Assembly: GCA_030692355.1 (NCBI GenBank)
Contig: JAUYCF010000039.1
Location: forward strand, 1-64,000
Reading direction: 5' to 3'
Source of the DNA: Thiobacillus sp.
GTDB lineage: Bacteria > Pseudomonadota > Gammaproteobacteria > Burkholderiales > Thiobacillaceae
DNA: 64,000 nucleotides
Shown here piece by piece: positions 7,634-16,223 of this stretch. The position numbers were made by a program, and so were the translations under genes. Under the pieces are notes generated by a model. It was not told where the DNA came from, did not search any database, and saw nothing but the letters and a program-made list of their open reading frames with translations. The stretch's first letter is position 1; each line of letters starts with the position of its first letter.

Positions 7634-9733
7634 TTAGATGAAACCAACGGCCTTGCGGCTGTCCTTTTTGATGCTGCATTCCGCTTCCAGCGCGGCGATC
7701 AGCGCGGAAACGCTGGCGACCGGGCGGAAGCGGTGCTGGCGCGCAACAGCCGCGAAATCGCCCGGGGTCAGGGTCGTGAGTCGTCCCACAGCGGTGCGGG
7801 TAGATTCATCCGGGACCAGCAGGCCGAGCGACTCGCAGAGCACCTCGAACAGGTCCCAGGCCTGGGCAGGGCGCAGGTAGCCAAACTTCACCTTGAGGTC
7901 GAAGCGGCGCAGCGCCGCCTGGTCGAGTCCGTCCATCAGGTTGGTCGAGGCGATGAACACCCCGGAGAAAGCCTCCATCTGCGTCAGCATCTCGTTGACG
8001 GCCGTCACCTCCCACGAGCGCTGGGCACGCGTGCGGTCCTGCAGGAAGCTGTCCACCTCGTCGAGCAGCAGTACGGCACCGTCGGACTCGGCCTCGCGGA
8101 ATACCCGTGCCAGATTGCGTTCGGTCTGTCCCACGTAGGGCGAGACGATGTCCGACACGCGCTTGGCGTGCAGCGGCACATCGAGCCGGGTGGCGAGCCA
8201 GCGGCCGAACGCAGTTTTGCCGGTGCCGGGCGGGCCATACAGGCAGATGCGGCCCGCCTTGGCCTGCATGATTCCGGCTGAGACTTCAGCCAGGTCGACA
8301 TCGGCGGCGATGTGGCGCGGGTCATAGCTCTCCGGCAGCGCGGCCGCCTCACCGGTCATCAACCCACCGTGGCCCTGCGCTTCCAGTGTGCTCTCGATCA
8401 GCTGTTCGAGGATCGCGCTGGTTCGGTTGGCCGGCAGGACGTCCTGAATGGAACGCACCACACGGGCCGCGCGCTGCACCACGGCAGGCGCCAGCCCGTG
8501 TGCCTCGACCAGGCGGTTGCGGGTGGTCGCATTGATCAGGTCGCCGCAGGCTTCGTCCAGCAGGCGTTCACGGTGGCGGCCGCGGGGCAGCGGCATCTCA
8601 AGCACGACGTCGAAACGGCGCAGGAAAGCTGGGTCCATGCACTCCACATTGTTCGACAGCCAGATGACCGGCGCCGTGTTGGTTTCGAGCAGGCGGTTCA
8701 TCCAGGCTTTCTGCGAGCGGGCAGAGCCTTTCTCACGCAGGTGAGTCCAGCCGCCGTCGAACACGTCCTCGGCTTCATCGAACAGAATCATGGCGCGGCG
8801 CTGGCGCAGCATGCTCTGGGCGGCGCGCAGCGCGCGAAGTCTGCCGTAGCCGTTGATGCCGTCGCCGGCCTCGTTCTGCGACGAGATCTCGAACAGGTCG
8901 CAGCCGAGTTCGCGTGCCAGCGCAAGGGACAGCTGGGTCTTGCCGGTTCCGGGTGCGCCGTGAATGAAGACATTGACCCCGTTGTTCTTGTGTTCGAGGG
9001 AGCGCTCGAGATAGGGGTGCAGCACGTCGAGCGTGTTTTGCACATGGCTGAAGTCGCCGAGCGTAAGTTCGGCCTTCGCTGCCGGAGCGACGATGTCGCG
9101 CAGCAGTTCGAACGGATCCCCATCGAAATATCGCAAGCGGTCGGACGTCTCGTCGGAAAGCATCGTAATCTTGGCTGCGAGACTGCGTGCCACGCTCGGA
9201 TCGATCTTGATGAAACAGGATTCGGACAACGAACCCTTGGGGGAGACGCTGTGGCGAATCAGATCGCGGTCAAACCCCAGCACGCCGCTCAGTACATCGA
9301 TGAGACGAGCCGTGGGGACGCTCCCGATCGTGCTGCACGCCACCTCCAGGCGAGGGTCGGTTTCCATCAGCACCGCGAAGGCAATCACGGCCTTGTCGAC
9401 GTTGTTCCACCCCAGCAGTTCGCTATAGCGTTCGATATTCTTCGCCAGGACCTCGGGAATCGCGTTCACGCTGCGGCGACGTTCTGCCTGGCCATGCTTC
9501 TTACGCAGCTCCGCCATGGCAGGCTTAATGTCGAAGTTTCCTTCAAGGGACGGAAGACCCAGGTAATTCGCGAGATGGTCATGCTGGTAACCGTAGGAAA
9601 CGATCAATTCGCGGCTTCCCCCTAGCGGGACAAGCAGCCGAAGGATCCAGAGGCGGATCAGGGCCTCGTAGGATTTGTCCGAAGCGTCGGGTGAGGGGAA
9701 GGGAATCGATTTCTTACGCCGGGTAATAGCCAT
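7634..9733 (-). CDS. Double AAA+ ATPase
   Basis: 699 residues from ATG 9733 with GGAG 9 nt upstream. An N-terminal helical region of about 240 residues without a known domain precedes two AAA+ modules. Module 1: Walker A GAPGTGKT (259-266), Walker B ILFDE (316-320), arginine-finger-like RRFD (372). Module 2: Walker A GPPGTGKT (500-507), Walker B LLLDE (555-559), sensor-1 STN (596-598), RRFD (609). The tandem layout recalls Cdc48/ClpA-type remodelers; the target is unknown. The short gap to the DUF2779 nuclease gene suggests ATP-driven loading or control of that nuclease. Operator D is 46 nt upstream, so this is the first gene of its unit. Confidence 0.9.
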   Translation of the reverse strand: MAITRRKKSIPFPSPDASDKSYEALIRLWILRLLVPLGGSRELIVSYGYQHDHLANYLGLPSLEGNFDIKPAMAELRKKHGQAERRRSVNAIPEVLAKNIERYSELLGWNNVDKAVIAFAVLMETDPRLEVACSTIGSVPTARLIDVLSGVLGFDRDLIRHSVSPKGSLSESCFIKIDPSVARSLAAKITMLSDETSDRLRYFDGDPFELLRDIVAPAAKAELTLGDFSHVQNTLDVLHPYLERSLEHKNNGVNVFIHGAPGTGKTQLSLALARELGCDLFEISSQNEAGDGINGYGRLRALRAAQSMLRQRRAMILFDEAEDVFDGGWTHLREKGSARSQKAWMNRLLETNTAPVIWLSNNVECMDPAFLRRFDVVLEMPLPRGRHRERLLDEACGDLINATTRNRLVEAHGLAPAVVQRAARVVRSIQDVLPANRTSAILEQLIESTLEAQGHGGLMTGEAAALPESYDPRHIAADVDLAEVSAGIMQAKAGRICLYGPPGTGKTAFGRWLATRLDVPLHAKRVSDIVSPYVGQTERNLARVFREAESDGAVLLLDEVDSFLQDRTRAQRSWEVTAVNEMLTQMEAFSGVFIASTNLMDGLDQAALRRFDLKVKFGYLRPAQAWDLFEVLCESLGLLVPDESTRTAVGRLTTLTPGDFAAVARQHRFRPVASVSALIAALEAECSIKKDSRKAVGFI

Positions 9734-9778
9734 CGTGATGATCTCCGTATATGTTTGTTGGCATTGTCGAGACGCCGT

Positions 9779-9793
9779 CGACAACATACGTCG
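9779..9793 (-). promoter_or_regulatory. Shared island operator, copy D
   Basis: Read toward the AAA+ gene at 9733: CGACGTATGTTGTCG, the most divergent copy (outer CGAC...TGTCG kept). 45 nt from the start codon. Confidence 0.65.
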
Positions 9794-9916
9794 ACGGGGG
9801 GCAGTCAGGTGTCCATGCCTCACGGTTGGTGTGCCGAAAGGCCCGAAATGAATCCAACCGAAAATCACCCACAATCGAGTAGGCGAATTTCCGGTGGGGT
9901 TTTCACCCCGAAAACC

Positions 9917-10672
9917 TTAGGGACGGACTTCGGCCACCTGTTCGCTGAAACGGGTTCCAACTTGACGGAGGTGATCCGTCCGGTCGACCGGTTCAATTTT
10001 GGAACCCAAAAACATCAGGTTCAGATGGGAGGGGGGAACCAGAACTCGAAGCGGCTCGTTGTCCGGATCATTGAGTTCATCTCTCAAATTCATCAGGAGG
10101 CGACCGAGATGGTTGTATCCACAACGGCAATATCCATCTTTCGATGTAAACAGTCCCCAATAGGATTCTTTCTTGAGCGCCTTCAAGACAATTTCACGAT
10201 CTTCCGTACTGCGAAGCAGTTCACCAAATTGAACCCAGTTGTTGATGAGTTTGGCACGCAGACAGAAATCCATGACTTCGAGCTTTACTTGATTCCAGTC
10301 GGGGCGAATTTTCGCGTCATGTGCTTTTTTCAGCGCCAGTTTTTTAGCCGATTCTTCCGCTTTTTCAGAATACGGTTTGATCTGGGATGTGACCGCGAAC
10401 TTCTGTTGAGGGACACGACGGGACAGAGCCGTTTGCACCCCAACCAGCACCTTGTTCGAAGCGATCTTGACCGCCTCAGCAGGGGTTCCAGCCTTCAGGA
10501 TGCGGCCCTGGATTTCGGGGTGATCCGAAAATTTCAGTGCTTGATACAGGTGTTCACTACTCGTAACGCTGACGCCATTGATTAAAAGTGGGTAACCTTC
10601 AGCGAGATTGGACAGGCCACCAAACTCATCTTCAGATTTAAGAAAAGAAACAACGCGATTTTGAATGTTCAT
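9917..10672 (-). CDS. NADAR (YbiA-like) domain protein
   Basis: 251 residues from ATG 10672. Residues 1-150 match the NADAR/DUF1768 fold: FGGLSNLAEGYPLLINGV, then SSEHLYQALKF (the conserved Glu-His pair), RGR-like basic stretch, and later NNWVQFGELLRSTEDREIV. E. coli YbiA is an N-glycosidase acting on riboflavin intermediates, and other NADAR proteins remove ADP-ribose from nucleic acid. Which reaction applies here is not visible. The C-terminal 70 residues contain a Cys pair (GYCRCGYNHLGRLL) also seen in family members. It is a single-gene unit behind operator E. In this setting a role in ADP-ribose or nucleotide-based defence is plausible but inferred. Confidence 0.8.
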   Translation of the reverse strand: MNIQNRVVSFLKSEDEFGGLSNLAEGYPLLINGVSVTSSEHLYQALKFSDHPEIQGRILKAGTPAEAVKIASNKVLVGVQTALSRRVPQQKFAVTSQIKPYSEKAEESAKKLALKKAHDAKIRPDWNQVKLEVMDFCLRAKLINNWVQFGELLRSTEDREIVLKALKKESYWGLFTSKDGYCRCGYNHLGRLLMNLRDELNDPDNEPLRVLVPPSHLNLMFLGSKIEPVDRTDHLRQVGTRFSEQVAEVRP

Positions 10673-10821
10673 AGTTTTAACCTCGGGTAGTGGAAAACAG
10701 AATCAAAGCGATCCGCGGGCCTTGTGAGCCCACCTTTCGCGGCTTGAAACAACAAAAACATTCCCAACAATTTTTAAAGAGCGGTGTGGCGTGAAGCAGG
10801 TGGGTACTCTAGGGATGTCGT

Positions 10822-10836
10822 CGACAATATGAGTCG
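10822..10836 (-). promoter_or_regulatory. Shared island operator, copy E
   Basis: Read toward the NADAR gene at 10672: CGACTCATATTGTCG, 149 nt upstream of its start. The interval contains an AT-rich stretch (CTTTAAAAATTG) that could hold a promoter. Confidence 0.7.
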
Positions 10837-10954
10837 GCGCGCCACGCGGGGCAGATCAGGCGGTATTGGGGAAGGTGTGGGAGGTAGGGTGCCCGCCTAT
10901 CGTGCAGACATCCTGGGTGATACGTTCATCGGAGGGCAGCCCCTCCGATGACGC

Positions 10955-11265
10955 TCAATGGAGAATTCGCCTGCTGACAGAGTCGCGGTCGAGGAGATCA
11001 ATCCTGTCACGGGTGCGGGGATCGAGCGCGCCCGAACGCAGAAGCCGGTCGAGCCGGATCTGGGCATCTTCGTCCCCCCAGTCGGCGGCCATGCCGAGCC
11101 ATTCTGCGGCCTCGTCCAGGTTCCTGGGCGTGACTTGACCCAGTTCGAGCATCTCACCGAGCAATGCCTGTGCGCCACGGTATCCGTTTTCGGCACTCAC
11201 GCGGATCCAGTAGCAGGCCTGCTCGTCATCCTGCGGCACGCCCCGAGCGTACGCAGGACTGCGTG
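10955..11265 (-). pseudogene. Sel1-repeat protein remnant
   Basis: The minus-strand frame encodes YARGVPQDDEQACYWIRVSA and continues through a second repeat (EAAEWLGMAADWGDEDAQIR) to a stop at 10955. This is the C-terminal two and a half Sel1 repeats of a protein like those at 3798 and 5036. No start or earlier repeat exists upstream; the sequence becomes unrelated at about 11265, next to the Fic promoter. It is a truncated third paralogue, probably cut when the Fic gene or its flank was acquired. Confidence 0.75.
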
Positions 11266-11516
11266 AAGCAGATGCGAATCTTCCCAATGACGTTGACAGT
11301 TTGTATCCGCGTGGTGCTGCCACGCAGATGGCTGATCGTGAAGGGGGTGGTGGGCGCCATTGGGGAGGGACCAGGTCTTGCGGGCGCGAGCCGACAAATC
11401 CTTCAAGTAGCCTAAAAAAACGTCATTTCAGCAAGAGGTGCGGTGGTATTCGTACAGGCTGCCGTGTGAACCAGCCGGAATCGCGTGCTTTTCGTGGGGG
11501 GCGAAGGAAGGCCGAC

Positions 11517-11578
11517 TTGACAAATAAGATATGTTTCGTACATTAAGCGATGAAGCAATATAAAATACGTACAATATT
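11517..11578 (+). promoter_or_regulatory. Promoter and likely operator of the AbiEi-Fic gene
   Basis: TTGACA (11517-11522), 16-nt spacer, TACATT (11539-11544). The following 35 bp carry the repeated word CGTACATT / CGTACAAT and an AT-rich inverted repeat (CAATAT...AATATT), a usual layout for autoregulated toxin-antitoxin genes. The rest of 11266-11516 holds nothing I recognise. No copy of the shared island operator is present. Confidence 0.5.
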
Positions 11579-11581
11579 TGG

Positions 11582-13105
11582 ATGTGCGCAATGAATATCC
11601 AGCAAAAAACCGACAAACCGCTTCCCGAAGTCGTTTTCAGCTCCGGCGATGCCACCCATGCCCAGCGCGTCCGGCGCCTGGCCCGGGGGGGCGTGCTGCG
11701 CAGGATCTACAGCGGGGTTTTCACAAGCAATCTTGAAAGCCCGTTGGAGAACATCGTCCTGCGGAACTGGGCAGAGATCGTCAGCAATCTTCTGCTGGGT
11801 GGGGTTGTGAGCTTCCGTTCGGCTGCCGTAGGCAAGCCGGAAAACGGCTGGCTGTATGTCACGCGAGGAAAGACGCCGCGCACGATCGAGTTGCCTGGAT
11901 TGACGGTCCGCGTGATCCCCGGCGCCGGTGCTTTCCAGGGGGCAGGGGTGAGCGATACGCCATACAAGGGGATTTTCTTTTCCAGCGAGCCGCGTTGGTT
12001 GCTCGAAAACATGGCCACTGGCCGAGGCGTTGCCTCGCGGGTGCTTTCCCAGGAGGCCGTTGAAACCTATCTCGACAAGGTTCTTCTCATCCGCGGCGAG
12101 CACAAGCTCAATGTCCTGCGCGACAACTGCCGTGGACTTGCCGCTGCGCTCGGCATGCCGAAGGAGTTTTCCCGCCTGGACAAGATCATCGGCGCGCTGC
12201 TCGGCACCCAGCAGCAGCGCCGGCTGCGCAGTCCTCAGGCGATCGCGCGCGTGGCCGGTCGTCCCTATGACCCCGGTAGGCTCGAGTTGTTCGAGGCGCT
12301 GTTCTCACACTTGAAGGCGAACGTCATGCCGGAGGTTCCAGATCGGGCGTTTACTGGCCAGGCGTTGGAAAACTTCGCCTTTTACGAAGCCTATTTCTCG
12401 AACTTCATCGAGGGCACCACCTTCCTCGTATCCGAGGCGGAGCAGATCGTCTTTGAGGGCAAGATCATTCTTAATCGTACCGAGGACTCGCACGATGTAT
12501 TGGGCAATTTCCAGGCCGCGTCGCAGGCGCCCTGGCGCAACACGCCAGCCCGGACGGCAGACGAGTTCCTCGCCTGGCTGAAATCGGTCAACGCGCTGGT
12601 GATGAAATCGCGCCCGGACAAACGCCCCGGCGAGTGGAAGGACAAGCCGAATCAAGCAGGTGCCACCCTGTTTGTCGATCCAACCCTGGTGCCCGGCACA
12701 TTGCGGGAAGGTTTCGCGCGAATCGCGGCCTTGGAAGACCCGTTTGCGCGGGCGCTGATGACAATGTTCGTGGTCTCCGAGGTCCACCCGTTTCTGGACG
12801 GCAACGGCCGTACCGCACGCCTGGCGATGAACGCCGAGCTAACCGCCGGCGGCTTGTCGCGCATCATTGTCCCGACGGTGTACCGGGAAGATTACATGCT
12901 GCCCCTCAAGGCGCTGTCCCATCAGAAGGATCCAGTCGCTTACTTGCGCGCAATGAGCCGCATCCAGCAATGGACCGCTGCCTTCGACTACAGCGTCCCA
13001 CGCAACGTGCTCACTGTGGCTTTGAAGACTTGCAACGCCTTCGAAGAAGACCTGCGGAATTTCAAGCTGACTTTCCCGGAGGCGCCGTCGATCATGTCAC
13101 GCTAG
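11582..13105 (+). CDS. Fic-family protein with AbiEi-like N-terminal domain
   Basis: 507 residues; a second ATG three codons in (11591) is equally possible. The first 90 residues (THAQRVRRLARGGVLRRIYS) match the winged-helix N terminus of type IV AbiEi antitoxins. The C-terminal half is a Fic domain with the complete motif HPFLDGNGRTAR (402-413), so transfer of a nucleotide monophosphate to a hydroxyl side chain is expected. SNFIEG (273-278) fits the inhibitory (S/T)xxxE(G/N) motif placed before the catalytic helix (class II, self-inhibited). A DNA-binding antitoxin-like domain fused to a toxin-like enzyme suggests a self-regulating single-gene module. It is the only plus-strand gene in the first 16 kb and could be the regulator of the island, though it lacks the shared operator. 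Confidence 0.85.
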   Translation: MCAMNIQQKTDKPLPEVVFSSGDATHAQRVRRLARGGVLRRIYSGVFTSNLESPLENIVLRNWAEIVSNLLLGGVVSFRSAAVGKPENGWLYVTRGKTPRTIELPGLTVRVIPGAGAFQGAGVSDTPYKGIFFSSEPRWLLENMATGRGVASRVLSQEAVETYLDKVLLIRGEHKLNVLRDNCRGLAAALGMPKEFSRLDKIIGALLGTQQQRRLRSPQAIARVAGRPYDPGRLELFEALFSHLKANVMPEVPDRAFTGQALENFAFYEAYFSNFIEGTTFLVSEAEQIVFEGKIILNRTEDSHDVLGNFQAASQAPWRNTPARTADEFLAWLKSVNALVMKSRPDKRPGEWKDKPNQAGATLFVDPTLVPGTLREGFARIAALEDPFARALMTMFVVSEVHPFLDGNGRTARLAMNAELTAGGLSRIIVPTVYREDYMLPLKALSHQKDPVAYLRAMSRIQQWTAAFDYSVPRNVLTVALKTCNAFEEDLRNFKLTFPEAPSIMSR

Positions 13106-13212
13106 AAAGGCGAGGATCGACGGGGTAGGGGTGAGTAGCGGAAAACCCCCAGGCAGGCAATGGGGCTTGATCCAGATGACGTGCGTTGACGAACCGGTGG
13201 ACGCTGCCTCGG

Positions 13213-14040
13213 CTATTTGGCCGTCCCCGCCATCAAGCTGACCGCGAAGCCCACCTCACGGTGGGGCAGGTGGCCGACCATGAGCAGGTAGTCGTCATCC
13301 CTGACTCCGCGAAGGGCATGCTTGAATGCCTGAATGCCCCAGTGGATTTCTTTGAGCCGGACATCCGGCCCGGTGTGGAACAACAGCAGAAAAGTGTCGC
13401 ACGCGCCGAGGTCGCAGCGTGTTGCCAGCGACTGCACGGCACGCTCGGCGCCTACGATTGCCCGTCCTTCCCCAATGGCATGAACCACCGTGAACTGGCT
13501 CGCCCGGTTCTCGGTGCAGGCCTGGATCGCGAAAGCATCCAGGCAGATGAGGCCGCGGTTGAGCATGGCGTCCAGATAGACGCGCATGGCCCATGCCCAT
13601 TGGGCATCGCGTGACCGGTGTGGCGGCAGGCGTATCACCGATGTCCATTCCGGCCTGATCGCGGTCGTGGCGTCGACCACGACGGTGCAGTGTCCTCCCA
13701 GCTGAACCAGCTGCGCGGCAAGCCGGATGTCTTGATTAGTGAGCGCGCCGCTGATGGCGATGATGCAGGGCAGGCGGCCAGCCAGCGGCGGCACGTGTTC
13801 GAGCGGCTGGAGGACTGCCGTCAGCGTTCCCAGTGTTTTCATCCAGTTGGTGCCTGGCAGGGATTGCGCATAGTCTGCGAGGCGCTCGGCCAGCACGGGC
13901 GCGCCTTTGCCTAGCACGAGAAGCACGGCCGCATCCTGGCAACCGGGGTCTTCGTCAGGAAAGCGGAAGAGTATGGCCGACGGTTGGGCATGTCGCCGCA
14001 TGAGTTTTCTGGTTGGTGGCGAGAGCAGTTCCTCGTTCAA
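13213..14040 (-). CDS. Degenerate FtsZ/tubulin-like protein
   Basis: 275 residues. The C-terminal part aligns with the FtsZ C-terminal domain: GEGRAIVGAERAVQSLATRC, then DLGACDTFLLLFHTGPDVRL and EIHWGIQAF, ending in a strand pair like the FtsZ core. GLICLDAFAIQ (163-173) sits where FtsZ has the T7 loop (GLMNVDFADV), keeping one Asp but not the second. CIIAISGALTNQDIRLAAQL occupies the place of the nucleotide-binding strand, with GALTNQD instead of GGGTGTG. GTP binding and hydrolysis are therefore doubtful. The gene overlaps the PDZ membrane protein gene by 4 nt, suggesting a membrane-tethered partner. The alignment is by eye; FtsZ homology is an inference. Confidence 0.5.
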   Translation of the reverse strand: MNEELLSPPTRKLMRRHAQPSAILFRFPDEDPGCQDAAVLLVLGKGAPVLAERLADYAQSLPGTNWMKTLGTLTAVLQPLEHVPPLAGRLPCIIAISGALTNQDIRLAAQLVQLGGHCTVVVDATTAIRPEWTSVIRLPPHRSRDAQWAWAMRVYLDAMLNRGLICLDAFAIQACTENRASQFTVVHAIGEGRAIVGAERAVQSLATRCDLGACDTFLLLFHTGPDVRLKEIHWGIQAFKHALRGVRDDDYLLMVGHLPHREVGFAVSLMAGTAK

Positions 14041-16103
14041 GGCAGTCTCCCCACGATCCAGAATCGGGACGAGACGACGGCGTGATTCTCATCGAAAGAC
14101 GGGGTTCCCAGTGCGCGCGGATCGTTCCGCGCAGCGTCAAACAAGGCTCTCGGCATGATTGGGGGATAGGCCGGCTGCGCGTAGAACGCGAGGCGCGACC
14201 ATTCGTCCGGATCCACTTCACCTTGGCGATGGGCTTCCGGCAGGCCGATCTCCTGATCGTCATGAAACAGCAGGGCGCTTGCCTTGAGGTTGGGACTGAT
14301 ATGGACGACCAGCCTGCCGTCGGGGCACGCGTGCGCCTTGCATGCCGTGTAGGTCAGGCCACCGTCGGCAGTGGCCTCGGCCGGGGTCCCGACCGTGAGC
14401 ATGTCCATGAGCGGCTGGTAGGATTGGCCCAGTGCGGCTCTGAGCGCGGTATCGATCTCCGGGTGTGCTTCCAGGATTTCGGTCGGGTAACGGCCAACCA
14501 GGCTGGCGAGCAGTTCCAGGATGGCTGTGGAAGTGCCGGCTTCGTTATGGAACGGGATTGCGCTGTGATCAGTCTGGGCGTGGTAGAGCGGCCCGGCTTG
14601 CTGCCCCGCCACGTGGGCAGGGCCGATCTTCCCGGTCAGGTCGAAGGCCAGCGCAAAGCCGTTGCCCCGCACCATGAGCCAGCGCCGGCCGTCCAGTGAT
14701 GCGTCCAGGAAACGTCCATCCTCCCAGCGGGCCGTGTCGTAGCCATAGCCTTTGTAGGTAGCCAGTTTGCGCTGATATCCGACGTCCCAGAAGGTCACGG
14801 TCCAGTCGTCGAGGATGAAGTTGCGCACGGCGTAATACGCGCGCTTGAACCAGCCGTCGTATTGCTCGTCCGGCTGGTAGGGGCGGGTGGCCAGGGCAAG
14901 AACGCGTCCGTCGGCAGACAGCCACCATTTGTCATGGGCCTGCCCCGGATCAAGCGCGAAGGTCTTGCCGGTGCCTGACTCGGAAAATGCAAACTTTCCG
15001 TCGGCATCACTGGTCATGCGGTAGCGCACTTCGGGCGTGGGTGCCGTGTTGTGCTGGTCGGGAAGGATCGACTGGTCCTCGGGCTCGATCCGTGTGCTGA
15101 ATCCATTGGCCCAACTGGCGTAGGAGCGCTGGCTGCGTGAATCGAAGTAAACCTCGCGCAGGCTGCTGTTCGCAGAGGGCTCGATACCGAGCCAGCGCTT
15201 GTCGGTGCTGTTGTGCCACGCCACGAACCGGCCCGATTTCAGGTCGACCAGCGCGGCGACGTACGGGGTGCGTGCAATCTTGTCGCCCAGGCCGAAGTAG
15301 TGTTCCGGTGTCGGCTTCACCATGGCGAGCCAGCGGCCGTCCTGCGAGACGGCGTACTTGCCTTCAACCTCGACGCAGCACACCTTCTGGTCGGCCTCGC
15401 TCTTCGCGGCAGCAAGCGGCTGGTAAATGTTGTACATCATCCCGACGGGGCCGATCAGCCCGAAAACCAGTACCCCGAGCAGGCCGGTCAATGCGCCGTT
15501 GATGCCGGCCCCGACGTATTCTCGGCCGCCCTTTTGGAATTCGCCGTAAACACCTGCTGCCGCGCCTCCGATTGCGATTTCTGTTTTGTGGTCCCTGAGG
15601 ATCAGCCACATGACTGGGGTCATGAACAGGGTCACAAGGAGAAAGAAGCCCGCCCACTTGAACCAGGACAACCAGTCGCCGGGTACCGTTCCGGTAACCA
15701 CGGCGGGCAGTTCCGCGCCAGACTGGATGGGCAGGGCGTCCCGTTTCAGGGTTCTGGGTTTCCCGGAGCCATCCTGCAAGGTGATCGAAAAGGCTTTACC
15801 AGCAGGAAACTCGCCACCCAGCCTCTCCAGATCGTACTGGCTGGCGACCGGCTTGCCGTTGAATCCGGTGATCAGCTCGCCCGGCTGGATGCCCAGGCCG
15901 GCGGCTACGCAGCCCTCGCGTACCTGTGCAATCAGCACGCCTGTATGGTTGCTGTCGGGTGATTTCCAGTTGATGGTGTGGATTCCCAGCTCGCTGCATG
16001 GTGCCTGCGCCATGGCAGGCAGACCGAACAGCGCCAGCAGGCAAAACCCGATGGTGGCTCGTACTCTTGAGTGAGTCAGAAAACGAAATAATGCGAATGA
16101 CAT
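14037..16103 (-). CDS. Membrane-anchored PDZ protein with large C-terminal domain
   Basis: 688 residues. Signal peptide 1-34 (LFGLPAMAQA then Cys36), PDZ-like domain about 55-115 (VREGCVAAGLGIQPGELITG, typical of HtrA/RseP-type peptide binding), transmembrane helices about 150-169 and 200-224. The remaining 460 residues contain repeated SxDGRxLA-type blades (AVSQDGRWLAM, LSADGRVLALA, ASLDGRRWLMV), which suggests a beta-propeller. Two helices after a cleaved signal would put the PDZ and the propeller on the same, periplasmic side; if the signal is an uncleaved anchor, the topology inverts. Operator F lies 52 nt upstream. It is the first gene of a two-gene unit with the FtsZ-like gene. No relative with known function is recognised. 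Confidence 0.7.
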   Translation of the reverse strand: MSFALFRFLTHSRVRATIGFCLLALFGLPAMAQAPCSELGIHTINWKSPDSNHTGVLIAQVREGCVAAGLGIQPGELITGFNGKPVASQYDLERLGGEFPAGKAFSITLQDGSGKPRTLKRDALPIQSGAELPAVVTGTVPGDWLSWFKWAGFFLLVTLFMTPVMWLILRDHKTEIAIGGAAAGVYGEFQKGGREYVGAGINGALTGLLGVLVFGLIGPVGMMYNIYQPLAAAKSEADQKVCCVEVEGKYAVSQDGRWLAMVKPTPEHYFGLGDKIARTPYVAALVDLKSGRFVAWHNSTDKRWLGIEPSANSSLREVYFDSRSQRSYASWANGFSTRIEPEDQSILPDQHNTAPTPEVRYRMTSDADGKFAFSESGTGKTFALDPGQAHDKWWLSADGRVLALATRPYQPDEQYDGWFKRAYYAVRNFILDDWTVTFWDVGYQRKLATYKGYGYDTARWEDGRFLDASLDGRRWLMVRGNGFALAFDLTGKIGPAHVAGQQAGPLYHAQTDHSAIPFHNEAGTSTAILELLASLVGRYPTEILEAHPEIDTALRAALGQSYQPLMDMLTVGTPAEATADGGLTYTACKAHACPDGRLVVHISPNLKASALLFHDDQEIGLPEAHRQGEVDPDEWSRLAFYAQPAYPPIMPRALFDAARNDPRALGTPSFDENHAVVSSRFWIVGRLP

Positions 16104-16154
16104 CGGCCCCTCCCTGAATGATCCTTATCAATTGACGTATTAAAAAGGATGAAT

Positions 16155-16169
16155 CGACAGGATGAGTCG
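16155..16169 (-). promoter_or_regulatory. Shared island operator, copy F
   Basis: Read toward the PDZ gene at 16103: CGACTCATCCTGTCG, 51 nt from the start codon. Copy G lies 54 bp away in the opposite orientation. Confidence 0.7.
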
Positions 16170-16223
16170 AGAGGCCTGTGGGCCTGCATGGTGGCGCTTG
16201 AGTGGGCGGGGGAGAAATCTCTG

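Noticed and set aside
9870-9930. Hairpin GGGGTGAAAACCCC downstream of the NADAR gene as a terminator
   Set aside because: Stem of only 5 bp and no T run follows on the transcribed strand.
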